Source: UBA10649 sp963749905
GTDB lineage: Bacteria > Actinomycetota > Actinomycetes > S36-B12
Length of the DNA stretch: 64,000 bases
Direction of reading: 5' to 3'
Assembly (NCBI GenBank): GCA_963749905.1
Contig: CAVVOF010000006.1
Coordinates: 496,001 to 560,000 of the forward strand
The notes beneath the pieces were generated by a model. The model saw nothing but the letters and a program-made list of their open reading frames with translations. It was not told the DNA's origin and made no database searches. The translations under genes and the position numbers were made by a program. This document shows, piece by piece, positions 14,907 to 22,880 of this stretch. Numbering within the stretch: the first letter of the stretch is position 1; each line of letters opens with the position of its first letter.

Positions 14907-16616
14907 TCAGTTGGCCGATACCGCGATGGTGCCGGTGCCGGTGCCGGCGCAGTTCGCCGCCTGGTACCCGAAGGTGATGGTGCCGCTGGCCGAGCCGCTC
15001 ACCGGCGTGCTCCAGACGATGCGCGGGGGCTGCGCCTTCCAGGTGATCGACCCGCTGCCGGCCCCGCCGGAGAAGTTGGCCCCGGTGAGCCTCGGCGACC
15101 GGATCGAGGCCGGGAACAGGTCGGCGTCGGTGAGGATGAGGTCACTGCCCAGCGGCGTCGTCTGGCCCGGCAGGGTGATGGCGCGGCACTGGGCCGGGCC
15201 GGTGGGGGTCGGCTTCGGCGTCGCCGTCGGCGACGGGGTGGCGGACGGCGTCGGTTCCTCGGCGCGCACATAGGTCACGGCCTTGGGGAGCCGGGCGGGC
15301 GGCTGGCCGGGGTTGGTCACCACCACGATCGCCGGACCCCGCTTGCCCGTCGGCGCGACCGCGCGGATGGTCGTCTCGTTCACGACGCGGACATCGGTCG
15401 CCCGCCGACCGTCGATCGTCACGACCGCGTCGTCGAGGAAGCCGGTGCCGGTGATCGTCACGTTCACGTCGCCCGTGACCGGGATGCGCGCGGGTCGCAC
15501 GCTCGTAATGGTCGGCGCCGGGACGTAGGCGAAGGCGTTGTTGAGGATCGCCGCCGGCAGGCCCGGATTCCGCACCGCCACCGGCACCTTGCCGAGGGCT
15601 CCCGGTGGTGTCTCTGCCGTGATGCGAGTCGACCCCACGACGCTCACCTTGGCCGCCTTGCGGCCGCCGACCGTCACCGTGGCGTTCGAGGCGAAGCCCG
15701 TTCCGGTGATGGTGATGGCCGTGCCGCCCGCGACCCCGCCCTCGTTGGGGCGCACGCGCAGCACCCGGCGCGGCGCCTGGTTGGTGTAGGTGAAGCCCTT
15801 CTCCAGCGTGTAGGTGCTCCGGCCGGGGATGCGCACGTTGACGTTGACCTTGCCCGTGTCCGACGGCGGGATGGTCACCCGCAACGCCTCAGGGTTGAGG
15901 AACTGGACGTTCCTGGCCTGCCGCCCGCCGAAGGACACCAGCGTGCCCTCGGCGAAGTCCCGGCCCTTGATGACGACGGCCTCACCGCCCTGGGCAGATC
16001 CCACGGCGGGCACGATCTCGGTGATGTACTCGACGGGGGGCCGGGCGTACGCGAAGACGTTGTCCAGCGCGTCGGTCTGACCGTCGGGGTTGGTCACGAC
16101 GACGTCGATGCCGAAGTACACAGTGCCCGGCGGCGTCGTGGTCACGATGGTGGACCCGTCGACCACCTTGGTGTCCACGCCGGGGACCCCGTTGATGGTG
16201 ACGGTGGCACCCTCCTGGAACTCGGCGCCGGTCAGCGTCAACTCGGTGCCGCCCTCGGCAGGTCCCCGCTTCGGCTCGACGTCGACCAGTCGGGGTTCCG
16301 GCGCCACGCACGTGTTGGTGTCCGGGTCGGCAACGAGAGGAGCGTCGCACTGGACGAGGGGCTGGCAACTGCCGGACACCGGGTCCTGCCACTCCCCTTC
16401 CGGGCACCCGGGAACGAAGGTGGACTCTGCGGTCGGCGTCGACGTCGCGCTGTCGTCGCCCGAGAAGAGCACCCGGACGAGCATCACCGCGCCACCGAGG
16501 ATCAGCAGCCCGACGACGACCATGATGACGTACTCCCACCAGGCGTACGTGTCCCGCCGACCGTTGCGTCGGCGCGCGCCAGTACCCGAATCCGCGTTGT
16601 CGCGGCGACCGAGCAT
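14907..16616 (-). CDS. membrane-anchored IPT/TIG-repeat protein
   Basis: This 569-residue protein has a basic cytoplasmic tail, one membrane helix (about residues 28-49) and a Cys-rich spacer (two Cys pairs, residues 60-105). Four IPT/TIG beta-sandwich domains follow, roughly at 108-195, 198-285, 290-370 and 375-460, each with a pattern like ITGTGF. A Pro/Thr-rich linker with PTPSATPSPT leads to a final beta-rich domain with one Cys pair. The start is ATG 16616, with AGGGGGTG upstream. It is probably a cell-surface adhesion or scaffold protein; the exact role is unknown. It diverges from the EamA gene. Confidence 0.8.
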   Translation of the reverse strand: MLGRRDNADSGTGARRRNGRRDTYAWWEYVIMVVVGLLILGGAVMLVRVLFSGDDSATSTPTAESTFVPGCPEGEWQDPVSGSCQPLVQCDAPLVADPDTNTCVAPEPRLVDVEPKRGPAEGGTELTLTGAEFQEGATVTINGVPGVDTKVVDGSTIVTTTPPGTVYFGIDVVVTNPDGQTDALDNVFAYARPPVEYITEIVPAVGSAQGGEAVVIKGRDFAEGTLVSFGGRQARNVQFLNPEALRVTIPPSDTGKVNVNVRIPGRSTYTLEKGFTYTNQAPRRVLRVRPNEGGVAGGTAITITGTGFASNATVTVGGRKAAKVSVVGSTRITAETPPGALGKVPVAVRNPGLPAAILNNAFAYVPAPTITSVRPARIPVTGDVNVTITGTGFLDDAVVTIDGRRATDVRVVNETTIRAVAPTGKRGPAIVVVTNPGQPPARLPKAVTYVRAEEPTPSATPSPTATPKPTPTGPAQCRAITLPGQTTPLGSDLILTDADLFPASIRSPRLTGANFSGGAGSGSITWKAQPPRIVWSTPVSGSASGTITFGYQAANCAGTGTGTIAVSAN

Positions 16617-16693
16617 GGCACCCCCTGATGGCTGACTTCGTCGAGTGTATGTCCGCACCCGGCTCGTCCCCCGGCAGGTGGGCCGCGCGCCGC

Positions 16694-16699
16694 TACTGT
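16694..16699 (+). promoter_or_regulatory. -10 element for leaderless EamA-gene transcript
   Basis: TACTGT lies 8 nt before GTG 16708, and no ribosome site precedes that codon. This arrangement points to a leaderless mRNA and supports the shorter start. Confidence 0.4.
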
Positions 16700-16707
16700 T
16701 GCGCTTC

Positions 16708-17589
16708 GTGTCGCGACGTGGGTGGACCCTGTTCCTCTCCCTGGGCCTGATCTGGGGTCTGCCCTACCTGCTGATCAAGGTGGCCGTCGAGACCGTCGAC
16801 CCCACCTTCGTGGTCTTCGTCCGAGTGGCACTGGGGGCGGCCGTCCTGCTGCCCATCGTCCTCGCCCGACGTCAGTGGCACCTGCTGGCCGGGCATTGGC
16901 AGTGGGTCCTGGCCTTCTCCCTCGTCGAGATCACCTTCACCTTCCTGGCACTCACCTGGGCGGAGCAGCGCATCACCAGCTCGCTCGCCGCCCTGCTCAT
17001 CGCCACCGTCCCCATCGTCGGGGCTCTGCTGGCCTGGCGGTTCGGGCTGGACACGCACTGGTCGCGCCGCCGCGGCATCGGGCTAGCCGTCGGCCTGGCG
17101 GGCGTGGGCGCGCTCGTGGGTCTGGATGTCGAGGGCAGCTCGTGGCTGGCCGTGGCCGCCGTCGGCGTCACAGTGCTCGGCTACTCCCTCGGGCCGATCA
17201 TCATCGAGAAGCGGCTACGCGACGTGCCCAGCCTGCCTGTGATCGCGGCCTCGCTGGCGGTCAACACCCTCATCTATGCCCCATTCGCCTGGTTCGCCCG
17301 GCCTGACGAGACCGTGCCCGCGAACGCGTGGGCGAGCATGATCGTGCTCGGCGTGCTGTGCACTGCGATCGCCTTCGTCCTGCTCTTCGCCCTGATCGCG
17401 GAGGTGGGTGCGCCGCGGGCGCAGGTCATCACCTACGTCAACCCCGCGGTCGCCGTCATCCTCGGGGTCGTCGTTCTCTCCGAGCCGGTCACCCTGGGGA
17501 TCGTCATCGGCTTCCCGCTCGTTCTGCTCGGCTCGTGGCTCGCGACCCGCGGCGGCAATGTGAAAGTGGAGGCCGAGCCGCACCCCTAG
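16708..17589 (+). CDS. EamA/DMT family transporter
   Basis: This 293-residue inner-membrane protein has ten predicted helices in two EamA halves. The first half starts LFLSLGLIWGLPYLLIKVAV and the second LGYSLGPIIIEKRL, ending in LGSWLATRGG. DMT exporters move amino acids, nucleosides or other metabolites out; substrate cannot be told from sequence. I prefer GTG 16708 over an upstream ATG at 16645, because a -10 box lies just before it and the added 21 residues are poorly suited to a membrane protein N-terminus. Its stop is 2 nt from the convergent FN3 gene stop. Confidence 0.82.
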   Translation: MSRRGWTLFLSLGLIWGLPYLLIKVAVETVDPTFVVFVRVALGAAVLLPIVLARRQWHLLAGHWQWVLAFSLVEITFTFLALTWAEQRITSSLAALLIATVPIVGALLAWRFGLDTHWSRRRGIGLAVGLAGVGALVGLDVEGSSWLAVAAVGVTVLGYSLGPIIIEKRLRDVPSLPVIAASLAVNTLIYAPFAWFARPDETVPANAWASMIVLGVLCTAIAFVLLFALIAEVGAPRAQVITYVNPAVAVILGVVVLSEPVTLGIVIGFPLVLLGSWLATRGGNVKVEAEPHP

Positions 17590-17591
17590 GG

Positions 17592-18875
17592 TCAGTCCTT
17601 CTTCTTGGTCTTCGCAGTGACCGTCTCGGAGAAGTCGCCCTGCCCCGCGCCGTCGACAGCGGCGACCCGGAACTCATAGGACGTGTTCTTGGCCAGGCCG
17701 GTGACCTTGGCCGACTCGTCGTCGTCTCGACCATTGTCGAAGGACACCCAGTCGGTCGCGCCGACCTCGCGGTACTCGACCACGTAGTAGTCGTCCTGCG
17801 ACGAGCCGTCCCAGGTGAGCGAGATCCACGTCTGCTGGACCTCGTCCACCTCGAGGTCGCGGGGCGCGGACGGAGCCTGAGCGGCCAGCGTCGCGGGGCC
17901 GACCACGACCCAGTCGCTCTCGCCCATGTCGTTGACGGAGCGGACCCGGGCGCAGTACTGGCTTCCGCTCAGCCCCGAGAAGGCCGCGGTCAGGCCGGTC
18001 TCGCTCCGAGAAGACGAGGCGGAGAATCTGCTCGAGCAGCCGGACCGGCCGCTGCGGTCATCGATCTCGATGTCGTAGCCAGTGACGGGGCTGCCGCCGT
18101 CGTCTGTCGCAGCCGACCAGTCGATGACCAGGGTGCCGGGACCTTCGGTGGTGGTCCGCACGTCGAGCGGAGCATCGGGAGCGGTGACGGGCGCTACTTC
18201 GTACGGCCCTTCCTCGGCCCACTCGCCGGCCCCGGCCTCGTTGATCGCGCGGACTCGGACGCAGTACCGCGTTCCGGCCAGCGCGGCGAAGTCCACCGAG
18301 TCGGTGAGGACGGTGTGCGCATCGGTTGCGCTGAAGTTGCTGGCGCAGCCGCTCTTGCCGCTGCGGTCGTCGACCTCGACGTCGTACCCGAGCACCTGTG
18401 CGCCGCCGTCGGCCGTCGGCTCGGTCCAGGTGACCGCCAGTGCGCCCTTGCTCGCTGAGGTTGCCGTCAGCGCGCGGACCTCGCCGGGAGGCGAAGCCGG
18501 GGTCTCCTCCGCCGGGGTCTCCTCCGCCGGGGTCTGCTCCGCCGGGGTCTCCTCCGCCGGGGTCTCCTCCGCCGGGGTCTGCTCCGCCGGGGTCTCCTCC
18601 GCCGGGGTCTCCTCCGCCGGGGTCTCCTCCGCCGGGGTCTCCTCCGCCGGGGTCTGCTCCGCCGGGGTCTGCTCCGCCGGGGTCTGGGAGTTGCCGGAGA
18701 TCATCGGATCGGCGGCCACCGCCGCGAAAGTGGCACTCAGGGCGGCGTTGACGGCGACCACTCCGAGGACGAGCGCCAGCCCGACGAAGAACACGTAGAG
18801 CGCGTACTCGACGGCAGTGACGCCGCGGTCGTCTCGGTTCATGGATGAGCGGGCGGAGGAGGCGTGAACTCGCAT
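17592..18875 (-). CDS. Flp-type pilin fused to Pro-rich stalk and three FN3 domains
   Basis: This 427-residue protein begins with a Flp/Tad-type prepilin segment: DRGVTAVEYALYV followed by a single hydrophobic helix to about residue 55. The leader cleavage site would be after Gly18 (or Gly7 if ATG 18842 is the start). Next come twelve tandem TPAEE/TPAEQ pentapeptides (about 64-125), then three fibronectin type III domains at roughly 130-230, 232-330 and 332-425. The first two carry Cys pairs and share the pattern DVEVDDRSGKSGC. Flp pilins are normally 50-80 residues, so this is a large fusion able to display FN3 domains from a membrane or fibre anchor. No tad assembly gene is adjacent. Neither candidate start has a good ribosome site. 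Confidence 0.78.
   Translation of the reverse strand: MRVHASSARSSMNRDDRGVTAVEYALYVFFVGLALVLGVVAVNAALSATFAAVAADPMISGNSQTPAEQTPAEQTPAEETPAEETPAEETPAEETPAEQTPAEETPAEETPAEQTPAEETPAEETPASPPGEVRALTATSASKGALAVTWTEPTADGGAQVLGYDVEVDDRSGKSGCASNFSATDAHTVLTDSVDFAALAGTRYCVRVRAINEAGAGEWAEEGPYEVAPVTAPDAPLDVRTTTEGPGTLVIDWSAATDDGGSPVTGYDIEIDDRSGRSGCSSRFSASSSRSETGLTAAFSGLSGSQYCARVRSVNDMGESDWVVVGPATLAAQAPSAPRDLEVDEVQQTWISLTWDGSSQDDYYVVEYREVGATDWVSFDNGRDDDESAKVTGLAKNTSYEFRVAAVDGAGQGDFSETVTAKTKKKD
18496..18687. repeat. 15 bp tandem repeat coding TPAEE/TPAEQ
   Basis: Twelve perfect-length 15 bp units plus a partial thirteenth lie inside the Flp-FN3 gene. Only two unit variants occur, with C or G at one position, giving Glu or Gln. 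Such uniform units expand and contract by slippage in multiples of five codons. Confidence 0.95.
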
Positions 18876-18996
18876 GCCTGAAGTTCACCCAACGAGGTTC
18901 ACGAAGTCCTCACGAGGTCGTCACGGGCCGCGCACAACGTGAACTCCCGCGTGACTTGGGTCACGACGCGAGCGCTCGCGCGCTCGCACATGGCGG

Positions 18997-19022
18997 CGGG
19001 GCCGACCCGATGGTCGGCCCCG
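18997..19022 (-). terminator. hairpin after the 23-residue-repeat gene
   Basis: CGGGGCCGACC and GGTCGGCCCCG form a perfect 11 bp stem with a 4 nt loop (CGAT), 8 nt past the stop of the gene ending at 19030. No U-tract follows on the minus strand. Confidence 0.6.
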
Positions 19023-19029
19023 CGCACTC

Positions 19030-19623
19030 CTAGGCAGCGGCGTCAGACAACCGCATCGCCTGCGGAATGCTCACCCCGGCATACTCCGCCGGAACACCCG
19101 AGACCACCGCATCCGACAACCGCATCGCCTGCGGAATGCTCACCCCGGCATACTCCGCCGGAACACCCGAGACCACCGCATCCGACAACCGCATCGCCTG
19201 CGGAATGCTCACCCCGGCATACTTCACCGGAACACCCGAGACCACCGCATCCGACAACCGCATCGCCTGCGGAATGCTCACCCCGGCATACTTCACCGGA
19301 ACACCCGAGACCACCGCATCCGACAACCGCATCGCCTGCGGAATGCTGACCCCCTCAATCTGCATGGGCGCAGTTGCGACCGTGGTCGTCACCGGCGTCG
19401 TCTGGGTTCCGACGTACTGCCAGACACCCATGGCGATGAGCACCAATGTGGCAGCCGTCAGGAAGATGGCTGCATACCAGCGACCCCGATGCCCTTCGTG
19501 GTCATGACGCGTCGGCATCTTGGTCGTGACCACGGGAGTGCCCGTGGCACCGAAGCCAGGCGAGCCGACCGGGATGGCGAAGAGCGCCGGTGCTGCACTG
19601 CTGGACAGTGTTGTGACCTTCAT
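19030..19623 (-). CDS. membrane protein with 23-residue tandem repeats, unknown function
   Basis: I do not recognise this 197-residue protein. ATG 19623 has a strong site (GGAGGGAGGTG) upstream. Residues 1-50 are cytoplasmic and Thr/Ser-rich, and one helix (about 51-72, WYAAIFLTAATLVLIAMGVW) crosses the membrane. The outside part is four complete and one partial copy of a 23-residue unit, VSIPQAMRLSDAVVSGVP followed by VKYAG or AEYAG. Two copies carry the Val-Lys version and two the Ala-Glu version, arranged as neighbours. The units are almost identical in DNA (69 bp), so the array expanded recently. A surface-exposed or multimerising repeat domain is plausible. Confidence 0.7.
   Translation of the reverse strand: MKVTTLSSSAAPALFAIPVGSPGFGATGTPVVTTKMPTRHDHEGHRGRWYAAIFLTAATLVLIAMGVWQYVGTQTTPVTTTVATAPMQIEGVSIPQAMRLSDAVVSGVPVKYAGVSIPQAMRLSDAVVSGVPVKYAGVSIPQAMRLSDAVVSGVPAEYAGVSIPQAMRLSDAVVSGVPAEYAGVSIPQAMRLSDAAA
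19046..19351. repeat. 69 bp in-frame tandem repeat, five copies
   Basis: Near-identical units begin at 19046, 19115, 19184, 19253 and 19322, with an exact 69 bp period; the fifth is truncated and slightly diverged (CTGACC for CTCACC). They encode the 23-residue repeats of the membrane protein. Confidence 0.95.
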
Positions 19624-19708
19624 CTCAGACACCTCCCTCCGCTGAAGGCATCCCCACAACCATTGTCACCCCGGCAGCTCGCCGGCGGCAGGACCGAAGT
19701 CCCTGTCT

Positions 19709-19778
19709 CCTCGTCCGTCTTGAGGTTTCTGGTCGCAGAACTTCGTTCTGGCGACCAGAAACCTCAAGACGGACGAGG
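19709..19778. repeat. palindromic repeat family A, copy 3
   Basis: A 70 bp inverted repeat with 17 nt perfect outer arms (CCTCGTCCGTCTTGAGG). Here the usual TTGGTGG is replaced by TTTCTGG on the left and its complement changes to match on the right, a clear compensating difference. It lies 51 nt past the 3' end of tRNA-Ala and upstream of the 23-residue-repeat gene. Confidence 0.92.
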
Positions 19779-19829
19779 TCAGGGAACGACGAAGCGCCGG
19801 GAGTCTGCGACTCACCGGCGCTCGATACG

Positions 19830-19902
19830 TGGAGCTGAGGGGACTCGAACCCCTGACCCCCTCCATGCCATGGAGGTGCGCTACCAGCTGCGCTACAGCC
19901 CC
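19830..19902 (-). tRNA. tRNA-Ala (GGC)
   Basis: A 73 nt cloverleaf. The acceptor GGGGCTG pairs with CAGCTCC (one G-U pair) and the discriminator is A. The D arm is GCGC/GCGC, and the anticodon arm CCTCC-ATGGCAT-GGAGG has anticodon GGC with U33. The T arm is AGGGG-TTCGAGT-CCCCT. CCA is not encoded. It lies between gpgP and a family A palindrome. Confidence 0.95.
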
Positions 19903-19930
19903 GAGTGGGATTCCGAACTATACAGGGTGA

Positions 19931-20578
19931 CTAGCGGTCGTCAGCGAGGGCCGTCTCGGGCAACGACCCCGCGTTGTACTCCTGCAGCCGCCATGCCGGA
20001 CCGTAGGCGCTGACGTTCTCCTGCAGCACCGACCAGGCGCAGTTGGTCAGCACCCCGAGGGCTCCCCAGTGCTCCGCAGGCAGGCCGATCAGCGATGCGA
20101 TGGCTGCTCGAGCGGACCCGCCGTGCGTGGCGACGACCAACGTCTTCCCCGGTCGGATGTGCGCGAGCGCGTCCTCGATCGCCGCGACCATCCGGGCCGC
20201 GACCTCCCTGCGCGTCTCGCCTCCGCCGGGCCGAAGGTCCGTACCCGACGCCCAGCGAGCGAGCTCATCGCCGAACTGCTGCTCGAGTTCCGTGCGCGAC
20301 AGGCCCTGCCACGACCCGGCGAAGGTCTCCCTCAAGGCGGCATCGGCGTGCACGTCGAGCTGGGTGCGATCAGCGAGTGCCTGCGCCGTGGCGCGGGCAC
20401 GCGCGAGATCCGAGCTGATGATGCGAACCGGCCGCAGCCGGGCGAGGGCATCCGCGGCGGCGGCCGCCTGCGCGACGCCTACCTCGTCGAGAGGGACATC
20501 CGTCTGTCCCTGGAATCGACGCTCCGCGTTCCACGCGGTGCGACCGTGTCGCCAGACGACGATGCGGCGCGGGCTCAC
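19931..20578 (-). CDS. gpgP: histidine phosphatase, probable glucosyl-3-phosphoglycerate phosphatase
   Basis: This 215-residue protein belongs to the phosphoglycerate-mutase-like histidine phosphatases. The catalytic motif WRHGRTAWN has the phosphorylated His at residue 11, and a second His is in VVATHGGSARA. The order nadD-rsfS-this gene matches Mycobacterium tuberculosis Rv2421c-Rv2420c-Rv2419c, where Rv2419c is GpgP in methylglucose lipopolysaccharide synthesis. That synteny supports the name, although substrate cannot be proven by sequence. GTG 20578 overlaps the rsfS stop (GTGA). Confidence 0.75.
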   Translation of the reverse strand: MSPRRIVVWRHGRTAWNAERRFQGQTDVPLDEVGVAQAAAAADALARLRPVRIISSDLARARATAQALADRTQLDVHADAALRETFAGSWQGLSRTELEQQFGDELARWASGTDLRPGGGETRREVAARMVAAIEDALAHIRPGKTLVVATHGGSARAAIASLIGLPAEHWGALGVLTNCAWSVLQENVSAYGPAWRLQEYNAGSLPETALADDR

Positions 20579-20967
20579 GCGCGATCGGCGGCCCGACGCG
20601 GCGCGTTGACCGACTCGGGCAGTGCCACCAGCGGGCAGTCCTTCCACAGCCGCTCGATCGCGTAGTGGATCCGCTCCTCTGCCAACTGCACATGGATGAC
20701 CACGTCGCCGAAGTCAAGCAGCACCCATCGCCCTTCGGACTCGCCCTCGCGGCGCAGCGGCTTGGCACCCATGCCGTGCAGGCGCTCCTCGATGGCATCG
20801 ACGACCGCCTTCACCTGGCGTTCGTTGGCGGCGGAGCAGAGGACGAACACGTCCGTGATGACCAGCTGCGCACTCACGTCGATCGCGACGATGTCCTCAG
20901 CCAGCTTGTCGGCTGCGGCCTCCGCGGCAGCGATGGCGAGGGCACGGGCTTCTGGCGTGGCGGTCAC
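20575..20967 (-). CDS. rsfS: ribosome silencing factor RsfS
   Basis: This 130-residue protein of the RsfS/Iojap family binds ribosomal protein L14 and blocks subunit joining when nutrients fall. It has the family core VITDVFVLCSAANERQVKAVVDAI and WVLLDFGDVVIHV. GTG 20967 lies 6 nt after GAAGG and is the better start; ATG 20973 touches that site and is less likely. Translation is coupled to gpgP downstream. The 5' side faces a 74 bp perfect palindrome. Confidence 0.88.
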   Translation of the reverse strand: MTATPEARALAIAAAEAAADKLAEDIVAIDVSAQLVITDVFVLCSAANERQVKAVVDAIEERLHGMGAKPLRREGESEGRWVLLDFGDVVIHVQLAEERIHYAIERLWKDCPLVALPESVNAPRRAADRA

Positions 20968-21026
20968 GGGCATCCTTCGATCCGGGGCGGGGTCGCGCCC
21001 ACCCTCTCACACCCGTCGAACGCCCT

Positions 21027-21100
21027 CCCCTCGTCTGTCTTGAGGTTGGTGGTCGGGAAATGGCCATTTCCCGACCACCAACCTCAAGACAGACGAGGGG
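21027..21100. repeat. palindromic repeat family A, copy 4: perfect 74 bp palindrome
   Basis: The two 37 nt arms are exact reverse complements with no spacer. The centre is GGGAAATGG-CCATTTCCC, different from other copies on both sides. It abuts the stop codon (21101) of the LCP-like gene and lies upstream of rsfS. Confidence 0.95.
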
Positions 21101-22198
21101 TCAGGGCCGGGGGGGCAGGGGGGCATCGGGGCCGAGCAGCACCCGGACGTCAACCGTCGAGTCGGGCGCATCGTCCACCACGATCGACGACTCCGGCAGC
21201 CCGAGCACCGCCGCCACCTCCTCGCCCGCACTCCGGGCGGCCGGCGAGGTGTCCGCCGTCAGCACCCGGGTCCGGTCCACCGCGTCCGTGGCCGGCTGCG
21301 CCACCACCACCCCGAGGCCGGCATCCGCCAGCACCCGCCGCGCCCACGTCGTCGACCCCACCGTCGACCCCGCAGGCTCGAGGATCACCCGCAACTGGCC
21401 GTCATGACCCGGCTCCAGCAGCGACTCCGGGAACAGCTCGCGCACCAGCGCCTCCGTCGCCGCCACGTCCGCCACCGCCACCCGCGCCTCCCCCGAGCGC
21501 AGGTAGGTCACCGGCAGGGCCGCCCGGGTCACCTCCCGCTTGCGCACCCCCCGGCCGATGAGGGCCAGGATCGCGCTGGCGTCCTCGTTCGTGACGCTGC
21601 TCCTGGCCATCGAACCCAGCCCGGTGAGCAGCTCCCCCACGATCTGCGGCTCGTAGGGCAGGCTCGCCAGCACGTCGTCGAGGACCAGCCCGAACGCCCC
21701 GGGGTTCTGCGCCGCCACCGGGTCCACCCGCGACCCCGTCCCGTCGATCAGGCCGTTCCACGCCAGCCGGTCCAGATCCACCAACCCGTCGATGCGCACG
21801 CCCAGCAGCGTCTCCAGCGGCTCGTCCGCGGTGCGGGACAGCGTCGGGTCCTCGGCCTGCTCCAGTCGGGTCGGCGGGTTCGTCGGCAGCAGCAGGTCCC
21901 GGGGCAGCATGAGTTCGACGACCGCGCCGGACGACGGGTCCACGCCGATCAGGACGGTGCTCACCGCGGAGCGCTCCACGTCGCGGACAGTGAACAGCAC
22001 CGTGACCTGGCTGGTGGTGTCGAGGCGACCCACGGGCCGCGGCTGCGCCGTCGCCGAGGCCGCGACGGGCGCTGGCGAGCCGGAGCCCACCCGGTTCTGT
22101 CCCAGCAGGACCGCCGAGACGACGGCGGCCGCCACCACGATGAGGGCGACCACTCCGGTCACCCGCCACGGGAACGGGTGGTGGCCAGGCCCGGTCAC
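21101..22198 (-). CDS. LytR-CpsA-Psr-like membrane protein with LytR_C domain
   Basis: This 365-residue protein has one N-terminal membrane helix (about residues 13-35) followed by an LCP-like domain. That domain includes STVLIGVDPSSGAVVELMLPRDLLLP, with the Arg of the family, and GVRIDGLVDLDRLAWNGLID. The last 90 residues form a LytR_C domain, including RVLADAGLGVVVAQ. LCP enzymes attach polymers to peptidoglycan; the catalytic set here looks partly degenerate, so enzymatic activity is uncertain. GTG 22198 overlaps the nadD stop (GTGA). The stop codon touches the 74 bp palindrome. Confidence 0.78.
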   Translation of the reverse strand: MTGPGHHPFPWRVTGVVALIVVAAAVVSAVLLGQNRVGSGSPAPVAASATAQPRPVGRLDTTSQVTVLFTVRDVERSAVSTVLIGVDPSSGAVVELMLPRDLLLPTNPPTRLEQAEDPTLSRTADEPLETLLGVRIDGLVDLDRLAWNGLIDGTGSRVDPVAAQNPGAFGLVLDDVLASLPYEPQIVGELLTGLGSMARSSVTNEDASAILALIGRGVRKREVTRAALPVTYLRSGEARVAVADVAATEALVRELFPESLLEPGHDGQLRVILEPAGSTVGSTTWARRVLADAGLGVVVAQPATDAVDRTRVLTADTSPAARSAGEEVAAVLGLPESSIVVDDAPDSTVDVRVLLGPDAPLPPRP

Positions 22199-22806
22199 GC
22201 GGGGCTCCAGGCCACCCCGCTGTACAGGCCATGCTTGGCGATCAGGTGAGCCACTCCCGAGGGCACGAGGTACCGGATCGGCCGCCCGGAACGGACCCGC
22301 TCGCGGATGTCGGTGGACGAGATCGCCAGGGCCGGTACCTCCACCAGCGACACCCGCCCCTCCGGCAGCCCCGGATCGGCCAGGACGTGACCCGGCCGCG
22401 TCACCCCCACGAGGTGCGCCGCCGACAGGATGCCATCGGGGTCGCGCCACGCGAGCACGTCTGCGAGCGCATCGGCCCCGGTGATGAAGAACCACTCGTG
22501 CGGATCCGGTCCCTCGACGGCCAGTTCGGCCTGGAGGTCGCGGAGGGTGTCGACGGTGTACGTCGGCCCGGGCCGATCCACGTCGACCCGGGTGACGTGG
22601 AACCGGGGGTCGGACGCGGTCGCCACGACGGTCATCAAGTACCGAACCTCGGCGGGCGCACGGTCATCCGCCGCCTTGTGCCACGCCTCGCCGGTAGGGC
22701 TGAAGATGACCCGGTCCAGCTCGAAGCGGTGCGCCACCTCGGACGCCGCCACCAGGTGCCCGTTGTGGACAGGATCGAAGGACCCGCCCATGACCCCGAT
22801 GCGCAT
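22195..22806 (-). CDS. nadD: nicotinate-nucleotide adenylyltransferase
   Basis: This 203-residue enzyme makes nicotinate adenine dinucleotide from NaMN and ATP in NAD synthesis. The nucleotidyltransferase motif GGSFDPVHNGHLVAA is at residues 7-21, and SSTDIRERV near the C-terminus is the second signature. ATG 22806 has an ideal ribosome site (GAAGGAGGT), so it is well expressed and heads a coupled set: nadD overlaps the LCP-like gene, with rsfS and gpgP further on. Confidence 0.93.
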   Translation of the reverse strand: MRIGVMGGSFDPVHNGHLVAASEVAHRFELDRVIFSPTGEAWHKAADDRAPAEVRYLMTVVATASDPRFHVTRVDVDRPGPTYTVDTLRDLQAELAVEGPDPHEWFFITGADALADVLAWRDPDGILSAAHLVGVTRPGHVLADPGLPEGRVSLVEVPALAISSTDIRERVRSGRPIRYLVPSGVAHLIAKHGLYSGVAWSPA

Positions 22807-22880
22807 GGACCTCCTTCAGGAGGATTCCGACGGCGTGACCGCCGGAGGCAGAGCCGAGCGAGAAGTCGCCGGGCGAACGG

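Noticed and set aside
18082..18798. Antisense frame with Ser-Ala-Gly-Val repeats
   Set aside because: The repeats are the complement of the TPAEE/Q array of the Flp-FN3 gene, and no start or context supports it.
19046..19351. CRISPR-like array of regular repeats
   Set aside because: The units are contiguous 69 bp coding repeats with no unique spacers, and they stay in frame within a gene.
19830..19902. tRNA-Ala as attachment site of an integrated element
   Set aside because: No integrase, partial tRNA copy or foreign base composition lies nearby. The neighbours are housekeeping genes.
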